Of a stretch of DNA of 64,000 nt, positions 54,500 through 63,535 are shown piece by piece. The position numbers and the translations under genes were made by a program. This DNA is from Streptomyces scabiei 87.22 (GTDB lineage Bacteria > Actinomycetota > Actinomycetes > Streptomycetales > Streptomycetaceae): assembly GCF_000091305.1 (NCBI RefSeq), contig NC_013929.1:1364001-1428000 (forward strand). The letters are read 5' to 3'. Each line of letters starts with the position of its first letter. Position 1 is the first letter of the stretch. The notes below the pieces were generated by a model that saw only the letters and a list, made by a program, of their open reading frames with translations, was not told the origin of the DNA and searched no databases.

Positions 54500-55501
54500 A
54501 TGCGTAGCAAGATCGTCCTGCACGCCGTCGACTCGCACACCGAGGGGATGCCCACCCGGGTGATCACCGGCGGGATCGGTACGATTCCCGGCGCCACCAT
54601 GAACGAACGACGGCTGTGGTTCCGTGAACACCGCGACGACGTGAAGCAGTTGCTGATGAACGAACCGCGCGGCCACGCGGCGATGAGCGGGGCGATCCTG
54701 CAGCCGCCGACCCGGCCCGACTGCGACTACGGCGTCGTCTACATCGAGGTCTCCGGCTATCTGCCCATGTGCGGCCACGGCACCATCGGCGTGGCGACCG
54801 TGCTCGTGGAGACCGGCATGGTCGAGGTCGTCGAGCCGGTCACGACCATCCGGCTGGACACCCCGGCGGGCCTCGTCGTCGCGGAGGTGGCGGTGGAGGA
54901 CGGCGCGGCGAAGGCGGTCACCCTGCGGAACGTGCCGTCGTTCGCCGCCGGCCTCGACCGCGAGATCAGGCTCGCCGACGGTCGGACGGTGACCTACGAC
55001 CTCGCGTACGGCGGCAACTTCTACGCCATCCTGCCGCTGGAGCGGTTCGGCCTGCCCTTCGACCGCGCCCGCAAGGACGACATCCTGCGCGCCGGGCTCG
55101 CGCTGATGGACGCCGTCAACGCCGAGGAGGAGCCCGTCCACCCGGAGGACCCGTCGATCCGCGGTCTCCACCACGTCCACCTGTACGCCCCCGGGGCCAC
55201 CGCCCGGCACTCGCGCCACGCGATGGCGATCCACCCCGGCTGGTTCGACCGCTCCCCCTGCGGCACGGGCACCAGCGCGCGCATGGCACAGCTGCACGCG
55301 CGCGGCGAACTGCCCCTGCACACCGAGTTCGTGAACGAGTCCTTCATCGGCACCCGGTTCACGGGGCGGCTGCTCGGCGAGACCGAGGTGGCGGGCGTCC
55401 CGGCCGTGCTGCCCAGCTTCACCGGCCGCGCCTGGGTCACCGGCACCGCCCAGTACCTGCTCGATCCGTCCGACCCGTTCCCCTCCGGATTCGTCCTCTA
55501 G
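54500..55501 (+). CDS. 4-hydroxyproline 2-epimerase (proline racemase family)
   Basis: A 333-residue two-base epimerase interconverting trans-4-hydroxy-L-proline and cis-4-hydroxy-D-proline. Both catalytic cysteines are present: Cys91 in LPMCGHGTIG and Cys254 in SPCGTGTSARMA. This excludes the Thr-containing dehydratase branch. ATG at 54500 has AAAGGAGG just upstream. It is the entry step for the pathway although encoded late in the operon. Confidence 0.92.
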   Translation: MRSKIVLHAVDSHTEGMPTRVITGGIGTIPGATMNERRLWFREHRDDVKQLLMNEPRGHAAMSGAILQPPTRPDCDYGVVYIEVSGYLPMCGHGTIGVATVLVETGMVEVVEPVTTIRLDTPAGLVVAEVAVEDGAAKAVTLRNVPSFAAGLDREIRLADGRTVTYDLAYGGNFYAILPLERFGLPFDRARKDDILRAGLALMDAVNAEEEPVHPEDPSIRGLHHVHLYAPGATARHSRHAMAIHPGWFDRSPCGTGTSARMAQLHARGELPLHTEFVNESFIGTRFTGRLLGETEVAGVPAVLPSFTGRAWVTGTAQYLLDPSDPFPSGFVL

Positions 55502-55535
55502 GATTCCGGGACTTCAGGACTCCAGGAGAGACCGC

Positions 55536-56255
55536 ATGCCCCCCATGGCCTCGCAGCGCACCGGCGCCCCGTCCGCCGCTGCCGCCGCTCCCCCGGGCCC
55601 GGCCCTGCCGGTGCTCGGCGGCAAGAAGAGCAGCTACCGCGAGCGGGTCGCCGACGCACTGCGGGCCGCGCTGATCGCCGGTGAGCTGCGGCCGGGCGAG
55701 GTGTACTCCGCGCCCGCGCTCGCCGCGCGCTTCGGTGTCTCGGCGACGCCGGTGCGGGAGGCCATGCTGGATCTGGCCAAGGAGGGCCTGGTCGACACCG
55801 TGCCCAACAAGGGGTTCCGGGTCACCGCCGTCACCGAGAGACAGCTCGACGAGTACACCCACGTCCGCTCGCTCGTCGAGATCCCGACCACCGTCGGCCT
55901 GGCCCGGACCGCCGACCCGGTCTCCCTGGAGGCGCTGCGGCCCGCCGCCCGGGAGATCGTCGCCGCCGCGGCCGCCGGGGACCTCATCGCCTACGTCGAG
56001 GCCGACACCCGCTTCCACCTCGGTCTGCTCGCCCTCGCGGGCAACGCGCACCTCGTCGAGGTGGTCGGTGACCTGCGCAAACGCGCCCGCCTCTACGGTC
56101 TGACCGCGCTCGCCGAGTCCGGCCGGCTGCTCTCCTCCGCGCAGGAACACCTGGAGCTCCTCGACGCCCTCCTCGACCGTGACGAGGCCGCCGTGCACGC
56201 CGTGATGACCCGCCACCTCGGACATGTGCGCGGAATGTGGGCCGCCCACGACTGA
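55536..56255 (+). CDS. GntR family (FCD) transcriptional regulator
   Basis: A 239-residue regulator. The winged-helix part has YRERVADALRAALIAGELRPGEVYSAPALAARFGVSATPVREAMLDLAKEGLV-type sequence (classic GntR HTH). The C-terminal FCD helices contain the metal/ligand residues Asp and His in EADTRFHLGLL and HLGHVRGMW. A leader of ~25 Ala/Pro residues precedes the HTH. ATG at 55536. As the last gene of the hydroxyproline operon it most likely binds the TCAGTAC-ATGT motif found before the first gene and before the deaminase. Confidence 0.9.
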   Translation: MPPMASQRTGAPSAAAAAPPGPALPVLGGKKSSYRERVADALRAALIAGELRPGEVYSAPALAARFGVSATPVREAMLDLAKEGLVDTVPNKGFRVTAVTERQLDEYTHVRSLVEIPTTVGLARTADPVSLEALRPAAREIVAAAAAGDLIAYVEADTRFHLGLLALAGNAHLVEVVGDLRKRARLYGLTALAESGRLLSSAQEHLELLDALLDRDEAAVHAVMTRHLGHVRGMWAAHD

Positions 56256-56355
56256 TCGGCCTCGGCGCGCATGGCAAGGGAGGGACCCGGGCATCAGTGA
56301 CAGGTGTGATCGGAGCGACGCGCGCACCGACTGACGTTGAAAGTATGATCGGCCA

Positions 56356-56892
56356 ATGTCTGACATGACCGAAACCACGCCGGGCTGGCTGCCGTCCGAC
56401 GAGCTCGAATCGGCACGCGCCCGGATGCCGATCCTGTACGTCGAGGCCGTGCCCGTGCGCGTCGACGACAGCGGCGAAGTCACCAGTATCGGGCTGCTGC
56501 TGCGCATCGGCCCGGACGGGACGGTCAGCCGCAATCTGGTCTCCGGCCGCGTGATGCACCACGAGCGGGTGCGCGACGCGCTCCTGCGACACCTGGAGAA
56601 GGATCTCGGACCGGTCGCGCTGCCGCGTGTCCCGTCCGCGCTGCAGCCCTTCACCGTCGCCGAGTACTTCCCGACGCAGGGCATCACCCCGTTCCACGAC
56701 CCGCGTCAGCACGCGGTGTCCCTCGCCTACATCGTCCCGGTCTCCGGCGACTGCCGGCCCCGGCAGGACGCCCTCGACCTGGTGTGGTTCAGCCCCCAGG
56801 AGGCCGCGTCACCCTCGGTACAGAACGAGATGCCCGGTGGCCAGGGAGTCCTGCTGAAGCAGGCCCTGGCGCACGTGGGCTGCCTGTCCTAG
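56356..56892 (+). CDS. NUDIX-related DUF4916 protein
   Basis: A 178-residue protein. PGWLPSDELESARARMPILYVEAVPVRV begins it; IGLLLRIGPDG follows, then QPFTVAEYFPTQG and DPRQHAVSLAYIVPVSGD. This is the actinobacterial DUF4916/NUDIX-like group. The classic Nudix box GX5EX7REUXEEXGU is not visible in intact form, so hydrolase activity is doubtful. ATG at 56356 lies 100 nt after the GntR gene. It converges on the TPR gene. Confidence 0.75.
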   Translation: MSDMTETTPGWLPSDELESARARMPILYVEAVPVRVDDSGEVTSIGLLLRIGPDGTVSRNLVSGRVMHHERVRDALLRHLEKDLGPVALPRVPSALQPFTVAEYFPTQGITPFHDPRQHAVSLAYIVPVSGDCRPRQDALDLVWFSPQEAASPSVQNEMPGGQGVLLKQALAHVGCLS

Positions 56893-56905
56893 GCGCGGCG
56901 GGCAC

Positions 56906-58366
56906 TCAGGGCCTGCCCCCGAGGTACGCCTGGTGCGGGTTGCCGCTCAGCATCCGCGCGGCGGGGGCCGCCAGCCCGGCGGCCGTGTCGCGGGCGACGG
57001 CGGCCCGGCCCGCCTCGCCGAGGGCGTCGGCGAGCCGGGCCCGGCCGAGCCAGTTGTACGGGCTGTGGGGGCTCAGGCCCGCGCGTTCGCCGAGCAGCAG
57101 CCGCGCCAGGTCGTCCCGGCGGGCGCGCAGCGTCGCCTCCAGAAGGGTCCGCTGGATCGCGTCCCGCTGGGCGTGGCTGCCGCCGAAGGCGTGCAGCCGG
57201 CGACGGACGGGCCAGAGCAGTTCCACCACCGCCGGGTAGTCCTCGCGGGCGAAGGCCACCAGCGCCTGGCACACGGGCAGGCCGATACCACCGGTCATCA
57301 CGCGGTTGGTGGGGCCGCTCCCCCCGTCGCGCCGCCCCCGCAGCCAGCGCGTACGGTCGGCGACGAACGCGTCCGCCGTCTCCAGCCGCCCCGCTCCCAC
57401 GAAGGCCATGACGGCGTGCACGTCGTTGAAGGCGTAGAACGGCGGGTCCTCGCGGGCGGCCCACGCGTCGGCCAGCGCCTGCCAGCGGGCGTCCTGGTCC
57501 GAGCCGTCCAGGAACAGCCGCCACAACAGCGAGGCGGCGTCGAGGAGTTCCATGACGAACCCGGTCGAGTTCTCGTGGTGCAGTACGGCGTCGTAGATCC
57601 GCAGGGCCGTCGCCGTGTCGCCCGCCTCCAGCGCGTACAGGGCGTAGTGCCACCAGCTGTGCACCGTCAGCAGACTGCCGCTCGCCCAGTGGTCGAGACG
57701 GGCGTCCAGGAAACCGATGCCCTCGGCGAACCGCCCCTGCATCTCGTGCACATGGGCGACGGCGTGCATGGCCCAGATGTCGTGGGCGTTCTGCTCGACG
57801 GCGGCGAGGCCCGCCTCCTGGGCGCGGCCGTAGTGCCCCGACTCCTCCAGGCCGAACGCGTACATGCCCAGCAGCGGCCCGCGGTGGGGGTCGTGCTCGT
57901 CCCACGCGGGCAGTGCCCCGCCGATCCGGTCCCGCAGACGGGTGGCGTCACCGGTGAAGAAGTCGAGCTGGTGCCCCACCGCCAGGGCGAGCGGATCCCG
58001 GGGGCACTCCACGACCAGGTCCTCCAGGATCTGCGAGGCCCACAACAGATCGCCCCCGAGCCAGGCCTCCGCCGCCTCCATGTGCATGCGTTCCCGCGGG
58101 GGCAGGGAGGTGCGGTCCAGTCCGGCGCCGAAGGCGGCGAACCGGCCTCGGGCCCGGGCGGCGTCACCGGGCTCGGTGCCCAGCACCCCGAGGTAGGCGG
58201 CGAACGCCTGGGCGAGCGGCGAGGCCGGACAGGCGACCACCGCGGCCTTGACGGCGTCCGGGAAATCGGGCCGGAAGAACAGCAGCCCCTCCACGGCCCG
58301 GTCCAGGTGTTCCGCCGCCTCGGCGGTGCTCTCATGCAGGCGGTTGCCGTACCGGTCGGTCACCAT
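56906..58366 (-). CDS. TTC38-like tetratricopeptide repeat protein
   Basis: A 486-residue cytoplasmic protein made of helical repeats. Segments such as ALAVGHQLDFFTGDATRLRDRIG, HGPLLGMYAFGLEESGHYGRAQEAGLAAV-type and DIWAMHAVAHVHEMQGRFAEGIGFLD match the tetratricopeptide repeat protein 38 family, found from bacteria to humans. The biochemical role is unknown. ATG at 58366. It converges with the DUF4916 gene, 13 nt apart. tRNA-Pro copy 3 lies upstream on the same strand. Confidence 0.85.
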   Translation of the reverse strand: MVTDRYGNRLHESTAEAAEHLDRAVEGLLFFRPDFPDAVKAAVVACPASPLAQAFAAYLGVLGTEPGDAARARGRFAAFGAGLDRTSLPPRERMHMEAAEAWLGGDLLWASQILEDLVVECPRDPLALAVGHQLDFFTGDATRLRDRIGGALPAWDEHDPHRGPLLGMYAFGLEESGHYGRAQEAGLAAVEQNAHDIWAMHAVAHVHEMQGRFAEGIGFLDARLDHWASGSLLTVHSWWHYALYALEAGDTATALRIYDAVLHHENSTGFVMELLDAASLLWRLFLDGSDQDARWQALADAWAAREDPPFYAFNDVHAVMAFVGAGRLETADAFVADRTRWLRGRRDGGSGPTNRVMTGGIGLPVCQALVAFAREDYPAVVELLWPVRRRLHAFGGSHAQRDAIQRTLLEATLRARRDDLARLLLGERAGLSPHSPYNWLGRARLADALGEAGRAAVARDTAAGLAAPAARMLSGNPHQAYLGGRP

Positions 58367-58543
58367 GGCTGTTCAACTCCGGCGCGTGTCGGGTGTCGTC
58401 GGCTCGCGGTCCTCGACCCGTGACGGCACGGATCATCCCGCGCCCCCCATCCAAGCGACCGGCACTGCCCGCAGTCCACCGGGCACCCCCGACACTCCCC
58501 GGATCACCCCCGTGCGCCCGGCGTCTTGGTCGGCGGGCACACG

Positions 58544-58576
58544 AAAAAGGCCGCTCCGGATTGCTCCGAAACGACC
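58544..58576 (-). terminator. Terminator of tRNA-Pro copy 3
   Basis: On the minus strand a 12-bp stem with three G-U wobbles (58576-58565 with 58560-58549, GCAA loop) is followed by TTTTT (58548-58544). It is a classical intrinsic terminator 22 nt after the tRNA. Confidence 0.85.
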
Positions 58577-58597
58577 CTGATCTGCGACTCCTTCGAG

Positions 58598-58671
<74 letters not shown>

Positions 58672-58848
58672 TTGCCCGCCTGACCTGGGGTTTCCCCTGG
58701 CCGAACGCGCACGCAAACAATACCGCACTCGGCCCGGTGGTCGCGCACCCGTTTTGTCGCGGCGCGACGCTCCCACGCCCCCGGACCGGCGGGCGGGCCT
58801 GGCCCGGGCGGCGCCGGCTCCGGCCCTCGGCGGAGGCGTCGGGCCGTG

Positions 58849-59208
58849 TCAGTCGGCTGCCGGGAGGCCCAACTCGGGGTGGGCGTCGAGCAGTCCGGCC
58901 GGGGCCGCCTGACGCCAGGAGTCGGCGAGGATGTCGCGCAGCTCCGGCTCGTCCTCCAGGGCGGAGAGCCGCACCCTGACCCAGGCGAAGCCCGCCTCGT
59001 GGTCGGCGATCCAGAACTTGCCGGGCTCGGCGAGAACCAGCTCGTCCCGCTCCTCCTTCGGGCAGCGCACGGCCATGGACGTCTCGTCCTCCGGCAGTGT
59101 CGCGAACATCTTTCCCGCCACCCGGAAGGTGGGCATGTTCCAGGCGACCTTCTCCGTGGTGTCGGGCAGGGAGAGGGCGGCACGTCGTACGTCTTCGGCA
59201 TCCGGCAT
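58849..59208 (-). CDS. MmcQ/YjbR family protein
   Basis: A 119-residue YjbR/CyaY-fold protein. MPDAEDVRRAALSLPDTTEKVAWNMPTFRVAGKMFATL fits the 'LPxxxExxxWGxPTFRVxGKxFA' family start. The second half has AVRCPKEERDEL and FAWVRVRLSAL. Function is unclear; some relatives are annotated as DNA-binding. ATG at 59208; the frame extends to 59253 but without a better start. Confidence 0.88.
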   Translation of the reverse strand: MPDAEDVRRAALSLPDTTEKVAWNMPTFRVAGKMFATLPEDETSMAVRCPKEERDELVLAEPGKFWIADHEAGFAWVRVRLSALEDEPELRDILADSWRQAAPAGLLDAHPELGLPAAD

Positions 59209-59249
59209 GAGTCGCACCGTAGCGGTCCCCACTGACAGGCGCGCCCGTC

Positions 59250-60149
59250 TCACTCTGCCGCCTCCCCGAGCGCCTCCAGCACCGGCCGGATCAGCGGGTG
59301 GCCCTCCGCGCCACGGCGTACGGCGGCGAAGACACGGCGTGTGGGGGCGACCCCGTCGACCGGGCGGACGACCACGCCCGTGAGGTCCGTGCCGCGCAGC
59401 GCCGAGCGCGGCACGAGGGCGACGCCCGCGTCGGCGGAGGCGAGCGCGACGACGGCACGGAAGTCGTCGGAGGAGTGTTCGAGGCGGGGCTGGAAGCCGG
59501 CGTTCTCGCAGGCCAGGACGACGACGTCATGGCAGGGGTTGCCCGGGTAGGGGCCGATCCACGGATCCTTGGCCAGTTCGGCGAGCGGCACCTCGGCCGT
59601 GTCGGCGAGACGGTGGCCGAGCGGCACGACCGCGTCGAAGGGCTCGGCGTACAGCGGGACGTGGGTGAGGCGGGGGTCGTCGGCGGCCGGGGCGCCCCGG
59701 TACTCGACGGCGACCGCGATGTCGACCTGCCGGTCCAGGACCATCGGCAGGCTCGCGTCGCCCTCGGCGTCCTGGACGCGCAGCCGGATGCCGGGGGCGG
59801 TCAGCGCGAGGCGGGCCAGCGCGGGTGCGACGACCTGGGCGATCCCGGTGGCGAAGGCGGCGACCGTGACGGTGCCGGCCGCGCCCGAGCTGTACGCGGC
59901 CAGTTCCGCCGCCGCCTGTTCCAGCCGGGCGAGGACCGCGTGGGTGTGGCCGAGCAGGATCTCGCCGGCCGGGGTGAGCCGGACGCCCTTCGCGCCGCGC
60001 TCGACCAGCCGGTGTCCCGTCTCCTGCTCCAGCGCCGTCAGCTGCTGGGAGACGGCGGACGGGGTGAGGTAGAGCGCGGCGGCAGCCGCTGTCACCGTGC
60101 GGTGGTCCGCCACCGCACGAAGGATGTGGAGCCGCCGCGCTTCGATCAT
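59250..60149 (-). CDS. LysR family transcriptional regulator
   Basis: A 299-residue LTTR. The N-terminal HTH has RRLHILRAVADHRTVTAAAAALYLTPSAVSQQLTALE, with GHRLVERGAKGVRLTPAGE next. The C-terminal periplasmic-binding-like sensor domain follows. ATG at 60149. It lies downstream of kbl on the same strand with 110 bp between, so a link to threonine use is possible but unproven. A (CCCGG)5 tract is in the gap. Confidence 0.9.
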   Translation of the reverse strand: MIEARRLHILRAVADHRTVTAAAAALYLTPSAVSQQLTALEQETGHRLVERGAKGVRLTPAGEILLGHTHAVLARLEQAAAELAAYSSGAAGTVTVAAFATGIAQVVAPALARLALTAPGIRLRVQDAEGDASLPMVLDRQVDIAVAVEYRGAPAADDPRLTHVPLYAEPFDAVVPLGHRLADTAEVPLAELAKDPWIGPYPGNPCHDVVVLACENAGFQPRLEHSSDDFRAVVALASADAGVALVPRSALRGTDLTGVVVRPVDGVAPTRRVFAAVRRGAEGHPLIRPVLEALGEAAE

Positions 60150-60208
60150 GAGACCGATTCTCTCAAATGCGCGCTTTCCCCCTGAACCGGTCCGCCCGGA
60201 CCACCGAT

Positions 60209-60233
60209 CCCGGCCCGGCCCGGCCCGGCCCGG
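60209..60233. repeat. (CCCGG)5 tandem repeat
   Basis: Five perfect CCCGG units lie between the LysR gene and kbl. It is a candidate slippage site in the LysR promoter region. Confidence 0.75.
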
Positions 60234-60259
60234 CGAGGCCCGCCGTCCCGGTCTCCGGC

Positions 60260-61459
60260 TCAGCCCTCCAGCTCGGCCCGCGCCGCCACGAACGCGTCGA
60301 CCGCGCGGTGGACGTCCGCCGTCGAGTGCGCGGCGGAGAGCTGGACGCGGATGCGGGCCTGGCCCTGCGGGACGACCGGGTAGGAGAAGCCGATCACGTA
60401 GACGCCGCGGTCCAGGAGCAGCTCGGCCAGGCGGCCCGCCTTGGAGGCGTCCCCGATCATGACGGGGGCGATGGGGTGGTCGCCGGGCAGGATGTCGAAG
60501 CCCTCCTCGGTCATCCGGCTCCGGAACAGCGCGGTGTTCTCGGCGAGGCGGACGCGCAGGTCGTCGGCCGACTCCAGGAGGTCGAGGACCTTCAGGGAGG
60601 CCGCCGCGATCACCGGGGCGAGCGTGTTCGAGAAGAGGTACGGGCGGGAGCGCTGGCGCAGCAGGGCGACGATCTCGGCGCGGGCGGCGACGTAACCGCC
60701 GGAGGCGCCGCCGAGGGCCTTGCCGAGGGTGCCGGTGATGATGTCGACGCGGTCCATGACGCCGTGCAGCTCGGGGGTGCCGCGGCCGCCGGGGCCGGTG
60801 AAGCCGACGGCGTGCGAGTCGTCGACCATGACCATGGCGTCGTGGCGGTCGGCGAGGTCGCAGATCTCGCGGAGCGGGGCCACGTAGCCGTCCATGGAGA
60901 ACACGCCGTCGGTGACGATCAGCTTCCGGCGGGCGCCGCCCTCCGTGGCCTCCTTCAACTGCCGTTCCAGGTCGGCGAGATCACGGTTGGCGTAGCGGAA
61001 GCGGCGGGCCTTGGAGAGGCGGATGCCGTCGATGATCGAGGCGTGGTTGAGGGCGTCGGAGATCACCGCGTCCTCGGGGCCGAGCAGGGTCTCGAAGACG
61101 CCGCCGTTGGCGTCGAAGCAGGAGGAGTAGAGGATCGTGTCCTCCTGGCCGAGGAACGCCGACAGCCGTGCCTCCAGCTCCTTGTGCACCTCCTGGGTGC
61201 CGCAGATGAAGCGGACGGAGGCCATGCCGTAGCCCCAGCGGTCGAGGGCCTCGTGGGCGGCGGCGATCACCTCGGGGTGGTCGGCGAGACCGAGGTAGTT
61301 GTTCGCGCAGAAGTTGAGCACCTCGCCGGGCCGGCCGCCGGCGGTGACGGCGACGGTCGCCGACTGCGGGGTGCCGATGACCCGCTCGGGCTTGTGCAGC
61401 CCGGCGGCACGGATCTCGTCGAGGGTGGTGCGCAGGTCGTCGCGCACGGAGTCGAACAT
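60260..61459 (-). CDS. kbl: Glycine C-acetyltransferase (2-amino-3-ketobutyrate CoA ligase)
   Basis: A 399-residue PLP enzyme cleaving 2-amino-3-oxobutyrate with CoA to glycine and acetyl-Co[64 protein letters not shown] and the PLP-Lys segment [15 protein letters not shown] all match. ATG at 61459 has AGGAG upstream. It follows tdh by 74 nt, completing the two-step threonine-to-glycine route. Confidence 0.96.
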   Translation of the reverse strand: MFDSVRDDLRTTLDEIRAAGLHKPERVIGTPQSATVAVTAGGRPGEVLNFCANNYLGLADHPEVIAAAHEALDRWGYGMASVRFICGTQEVHKELEARLSAFLGQEDTILYSSCFDANGGVFETLLGPEDAVISDALNHASIIDGIRLSKARRFRYANRDLADLERQLKEATEGGARRKLIVTDGVFSMDGYVAPLREICDLADRHDAMVMVDDSHAVGFTGPGGRGTPELHGVMDRVDIITGTLGKALGGASGGYVAARAEIVALLRQRSRPYLFSNTLAPVIAAASLKVLDLLESADDLRVRLAENTALFRSRMTEEGFDILPGDHPIAPVMIGDASKAGRLAELLLDRGVYVIGFSYPVVPQGQARIRVQLSAAHSTADVHRAVDAFVAARAELEG

Positions 61460-61533
61460 CAGAAGGCTCCTAGGGTGCGATGAAGAGCGAGTGAGCCGAA
61501 GGGGCGCGCCCCGGAGGCGAACCGAGCCGGAAT

Positions 61534-62562
61534 TCAAACAGTCCAGTCGAGGATGACCTTGCCGCCCCGGCCGCTCGCCGCGTCGGCGAAGGCCGCCTCG
61601 AAGTCGCGGTGGCCGTAGCGGCCGGTGATCACGGGAGCGAGGTCGAGTCCGCCCTCCAGGAGGACCGACATCGCGTACCAGGTCTCGAACATCTCGCGGC
61701 CGTAGATGCCCTTGATCGTGATCATCGAGGTGACGATCCGGGCCCAGTCGACCGCGAACTCCTCGGTCGGCAGACCCAGTACGGCGATCTTTCCGCCGTG
61801 CGTCATGTTGGCGATCATGTCGCGCATGGCCTCGGGGCGCCCCGACATCTCCAGGCCGACGTCGAAGCCCTCGCGCAGCCCCAGCTCCCGCTGTCCGTCG
61901 GCGATCTCCGCCCGCGACACGTCCAGCGCCAGGCTGACGCCCATCTTGCGGGCCAGTTCGAGACGTTCCTCGCTGACGTCGGTGATCACGACGTTGCGGG
62001 CTCCCGCGTGCCGGGCCACCGCCGCCGCCATCAGACCGATCGGCCCGGCGCCGGTGATCAGGACGTCCTCGCCGACCAGCGGGAAGGACAGGGCGGTGTG
62101 CACGGCGTTGCCGAAGGGGTCGAAGACGGCCGCGACGTCCAGGTCGACGGGGACGCGGTGCACCCAGACGTTGGTCGCGGGCAGCGCGACGTACTCGGCG
62201 AAGGCGCCGTCGCGGCCCACCCCGAGACCGACGGTGGCGCGGCACAGATGACGGCGGCCGGCGAGACAGTTGCGGCACTTGCCGCACACCAGATGGCCCT
62301 CGCCGCTGACCCGGTCGCCGACCTGGACCTCGGTGACGGCACGGCCGGTGTCCACGACCTCGCCGACGAACTCGTGGCCGGCCACGAGCGGTGTCCGGAT
62401 GGTCCGCCGGGCCCAGCCGTCCCAGGCCCGGATGTGCAGGTCGGTGCCGCAGATACCGGTCCGCAGGACCTTGATCAGTACGTCGCCGGGGCCGATCTCG
62501 GGCTCGGGGACGTCGACGAGCCACAGACCGGGCTCCGCCTTCTCCTTGACCAGCGCCTTCAC
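61534..62562 (-). CDS. tdh: L-threonine 3-dehydrogenase
   Basis: A 342-residue zinc medium-chain dehydrogenase oxidising L-threonine to 2-amino-3-oxobutyrate with NAD+. Catalytic zinc ligand Cys38 in [24 protein letters not shown] with His-Glu, structural zinc cysteines in [19 protein letters not shown], and the NAD loop [13 protein letters not shown] are visible. ATG at 62562. It is the first gene of the leftward tdh-kbl operon; the 190-bp upstream gap separates it from the divergent small gene. Confidence 0.96.
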   Translation of the reverse strand: MKALVKEKAEPGLWLVDVPEPEIGPGDVLIKVLRTGICGTDLHIRAWDGWARRTIRTPLVAGHEFVGEVVDTGRAVTEVQVGDRVSGEGHLVCGKCRNCLAGRRHLCRATVGLGVGRDGAFAEYVALPATNVWVHRVPVDLDVAAVFDPFGNAVHTALSFPLVGEDVLITGAGPIGLMAAAVARHAGARNVVITDVSEERLELARKMGVSLALDVSRAEIADGQRELGLREGFDVGLEMSGRPEAMRDMIANMTHGGKIAVLGLPTEEFAVDWARIVTSMITIKGIYGREMFETWYAMSVLLEGGLDLAPVITGRYGHRDFEAAFADAASGRGGKVILDWTV

Positions 62563-62752
62563 GTCACGGCTCCTGGGGGTGCGCCCCGGCGCCGGGCATG
62601 ACGAACAGGCCCGTACCGGGGAGAGGGGTGGGATCGCCGATCAATCTGCCGTACCGCGGTGCCCCGGGTCCATCGAGGTTTTCTTAACCACCGCCGCAGC
62701 TTTCCTTCACACCCGCACCTCGCCCGGTGCCGCGAACTGAAAGGGTGTGCTC

Positions 62753-62935
62753 ATGACCAATGAGCCAGATATCGACATGGGTCCGGAGCCGGACGCCCTG
62801 CCTCGGTGCGGGGAACCCGGACCGGACAGCTGGACCCTGCTGCTGCAGGGTGGCAGTTTCTGCACCCTGCCGCTCGGCCACTCGGGCAGGCACTACGAGC
62901 CGGGAGCGCCCCGGACCTGGATCGCCGACGAGTAG
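62753..62935 (+). CDS. Small conserved hypothetical protein
   Basis: A 60-residue acidic protein with two Cys and several His/Gly: RCGEPGPDSWTLLLQGGSFCTLPLGHSGRHYEPG. The Cys pair and GHSGRHY suggest a small metal-binding fold. ATG at 62753 with GAAAGGG upstream. Divergent from tdh and convergent with the GAF gene. Function unknown. Confidence 0.6.
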   Translation: MTNEPDIDMGPEPDALPRCGEPGPDSWTLLLQGGSFCTLPLGHSGRHYEPGAPRTWIADE

Positions 62936-62977
62936 CCTCCTCGGCGATCCGCCATGAAGTGCCGCCCCTTTTCCCGG

Positions 62978-63535
62978 TCACGGGTACGCCTCCCGCCCCT
63001 CGATCCGGGCGGCCAGTTCCGCGGCCATCGACTTGATGGTCTCCAGACCGGCCCTGCCCCACGGCCGCGGCTGGACGTCGAGGACGCAGACCGTGCCGAG
63101 GGCGATGCCCGAGCGGTCCAGCAGCGGGGCGCCGAGATAGGAGCGGACGCCGTGGTCGTCGACGACGGGGTTCCCGGCGAACCTCGGGTACTCCGTCACG
63201 TCCTCGAGGACGAGCCCCTTGCGGCGGACCACCACGTAGGGGCAGAAGCCGTGGTCGCGGGCCGGACGCCGGTCCACCCCGAACAGGGAGGTGTCCGCCG
63301 TGGGCCGCGCCGACACATGCAGACCGGCGAAGAACTGCCGGTCCTCGTCGATGAAGTTGACCATCGCGTAGGGCACCGCGGCGACCTCGGCGAGCCGGTC
63401 CGCGAAGGCGTCGAAGGCCGGTTCGGCGTACGCGCCGAGCCCCAGGTTCCGCAGCCTGCGCACCCGCTCGGGAGCGTCGGGGTCCTCGGGGGTGAGCAGC
63501 AGCCGGCCGACCGGACGCGGCGGGTCGTACGTCAC
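62978..63535 (-). CDS. GAF domain protein at the end of a conservon
   Basis: A 185-residue protein with one GAF domain: VPYAMVNFIDEDRQFFAGLHVSA, HGFCPYVVVRRKGLVLEDV and VRSYLGAPLLDRSGIALGTVCVLD. GTG at 63535 overlaps the CvnD-like stop (GTGA). Conservons often end with a P450 or a sensor gene; here it is a GAF sensor. The ligand is unknown. Confidence 0.85.
   Translation of the reverse strand: MTYDPPRPVGRLLLTPEDPDAPERVRRLRNLGLGAYAEPAFDAFADRLAEVAAVPYAMVNFIDEDRQFFAGLHVSARPTADTSLFGVDRRPARDHGFCPYVVVRRKGLVLEDVTEYPRFAGNPVVDDHGVRSYLGAPLLDRSGIALGTVCVLDVQPRPWGRAGLETIKSMAAELAARIEGREAYP

Noticed and set aside
54500..55501. trans-3-hydroxyproline dehydratase
   Set aside because: That branch has Thr in place of the second catalytic Cys; here both Cys91 and Cys254 are present.
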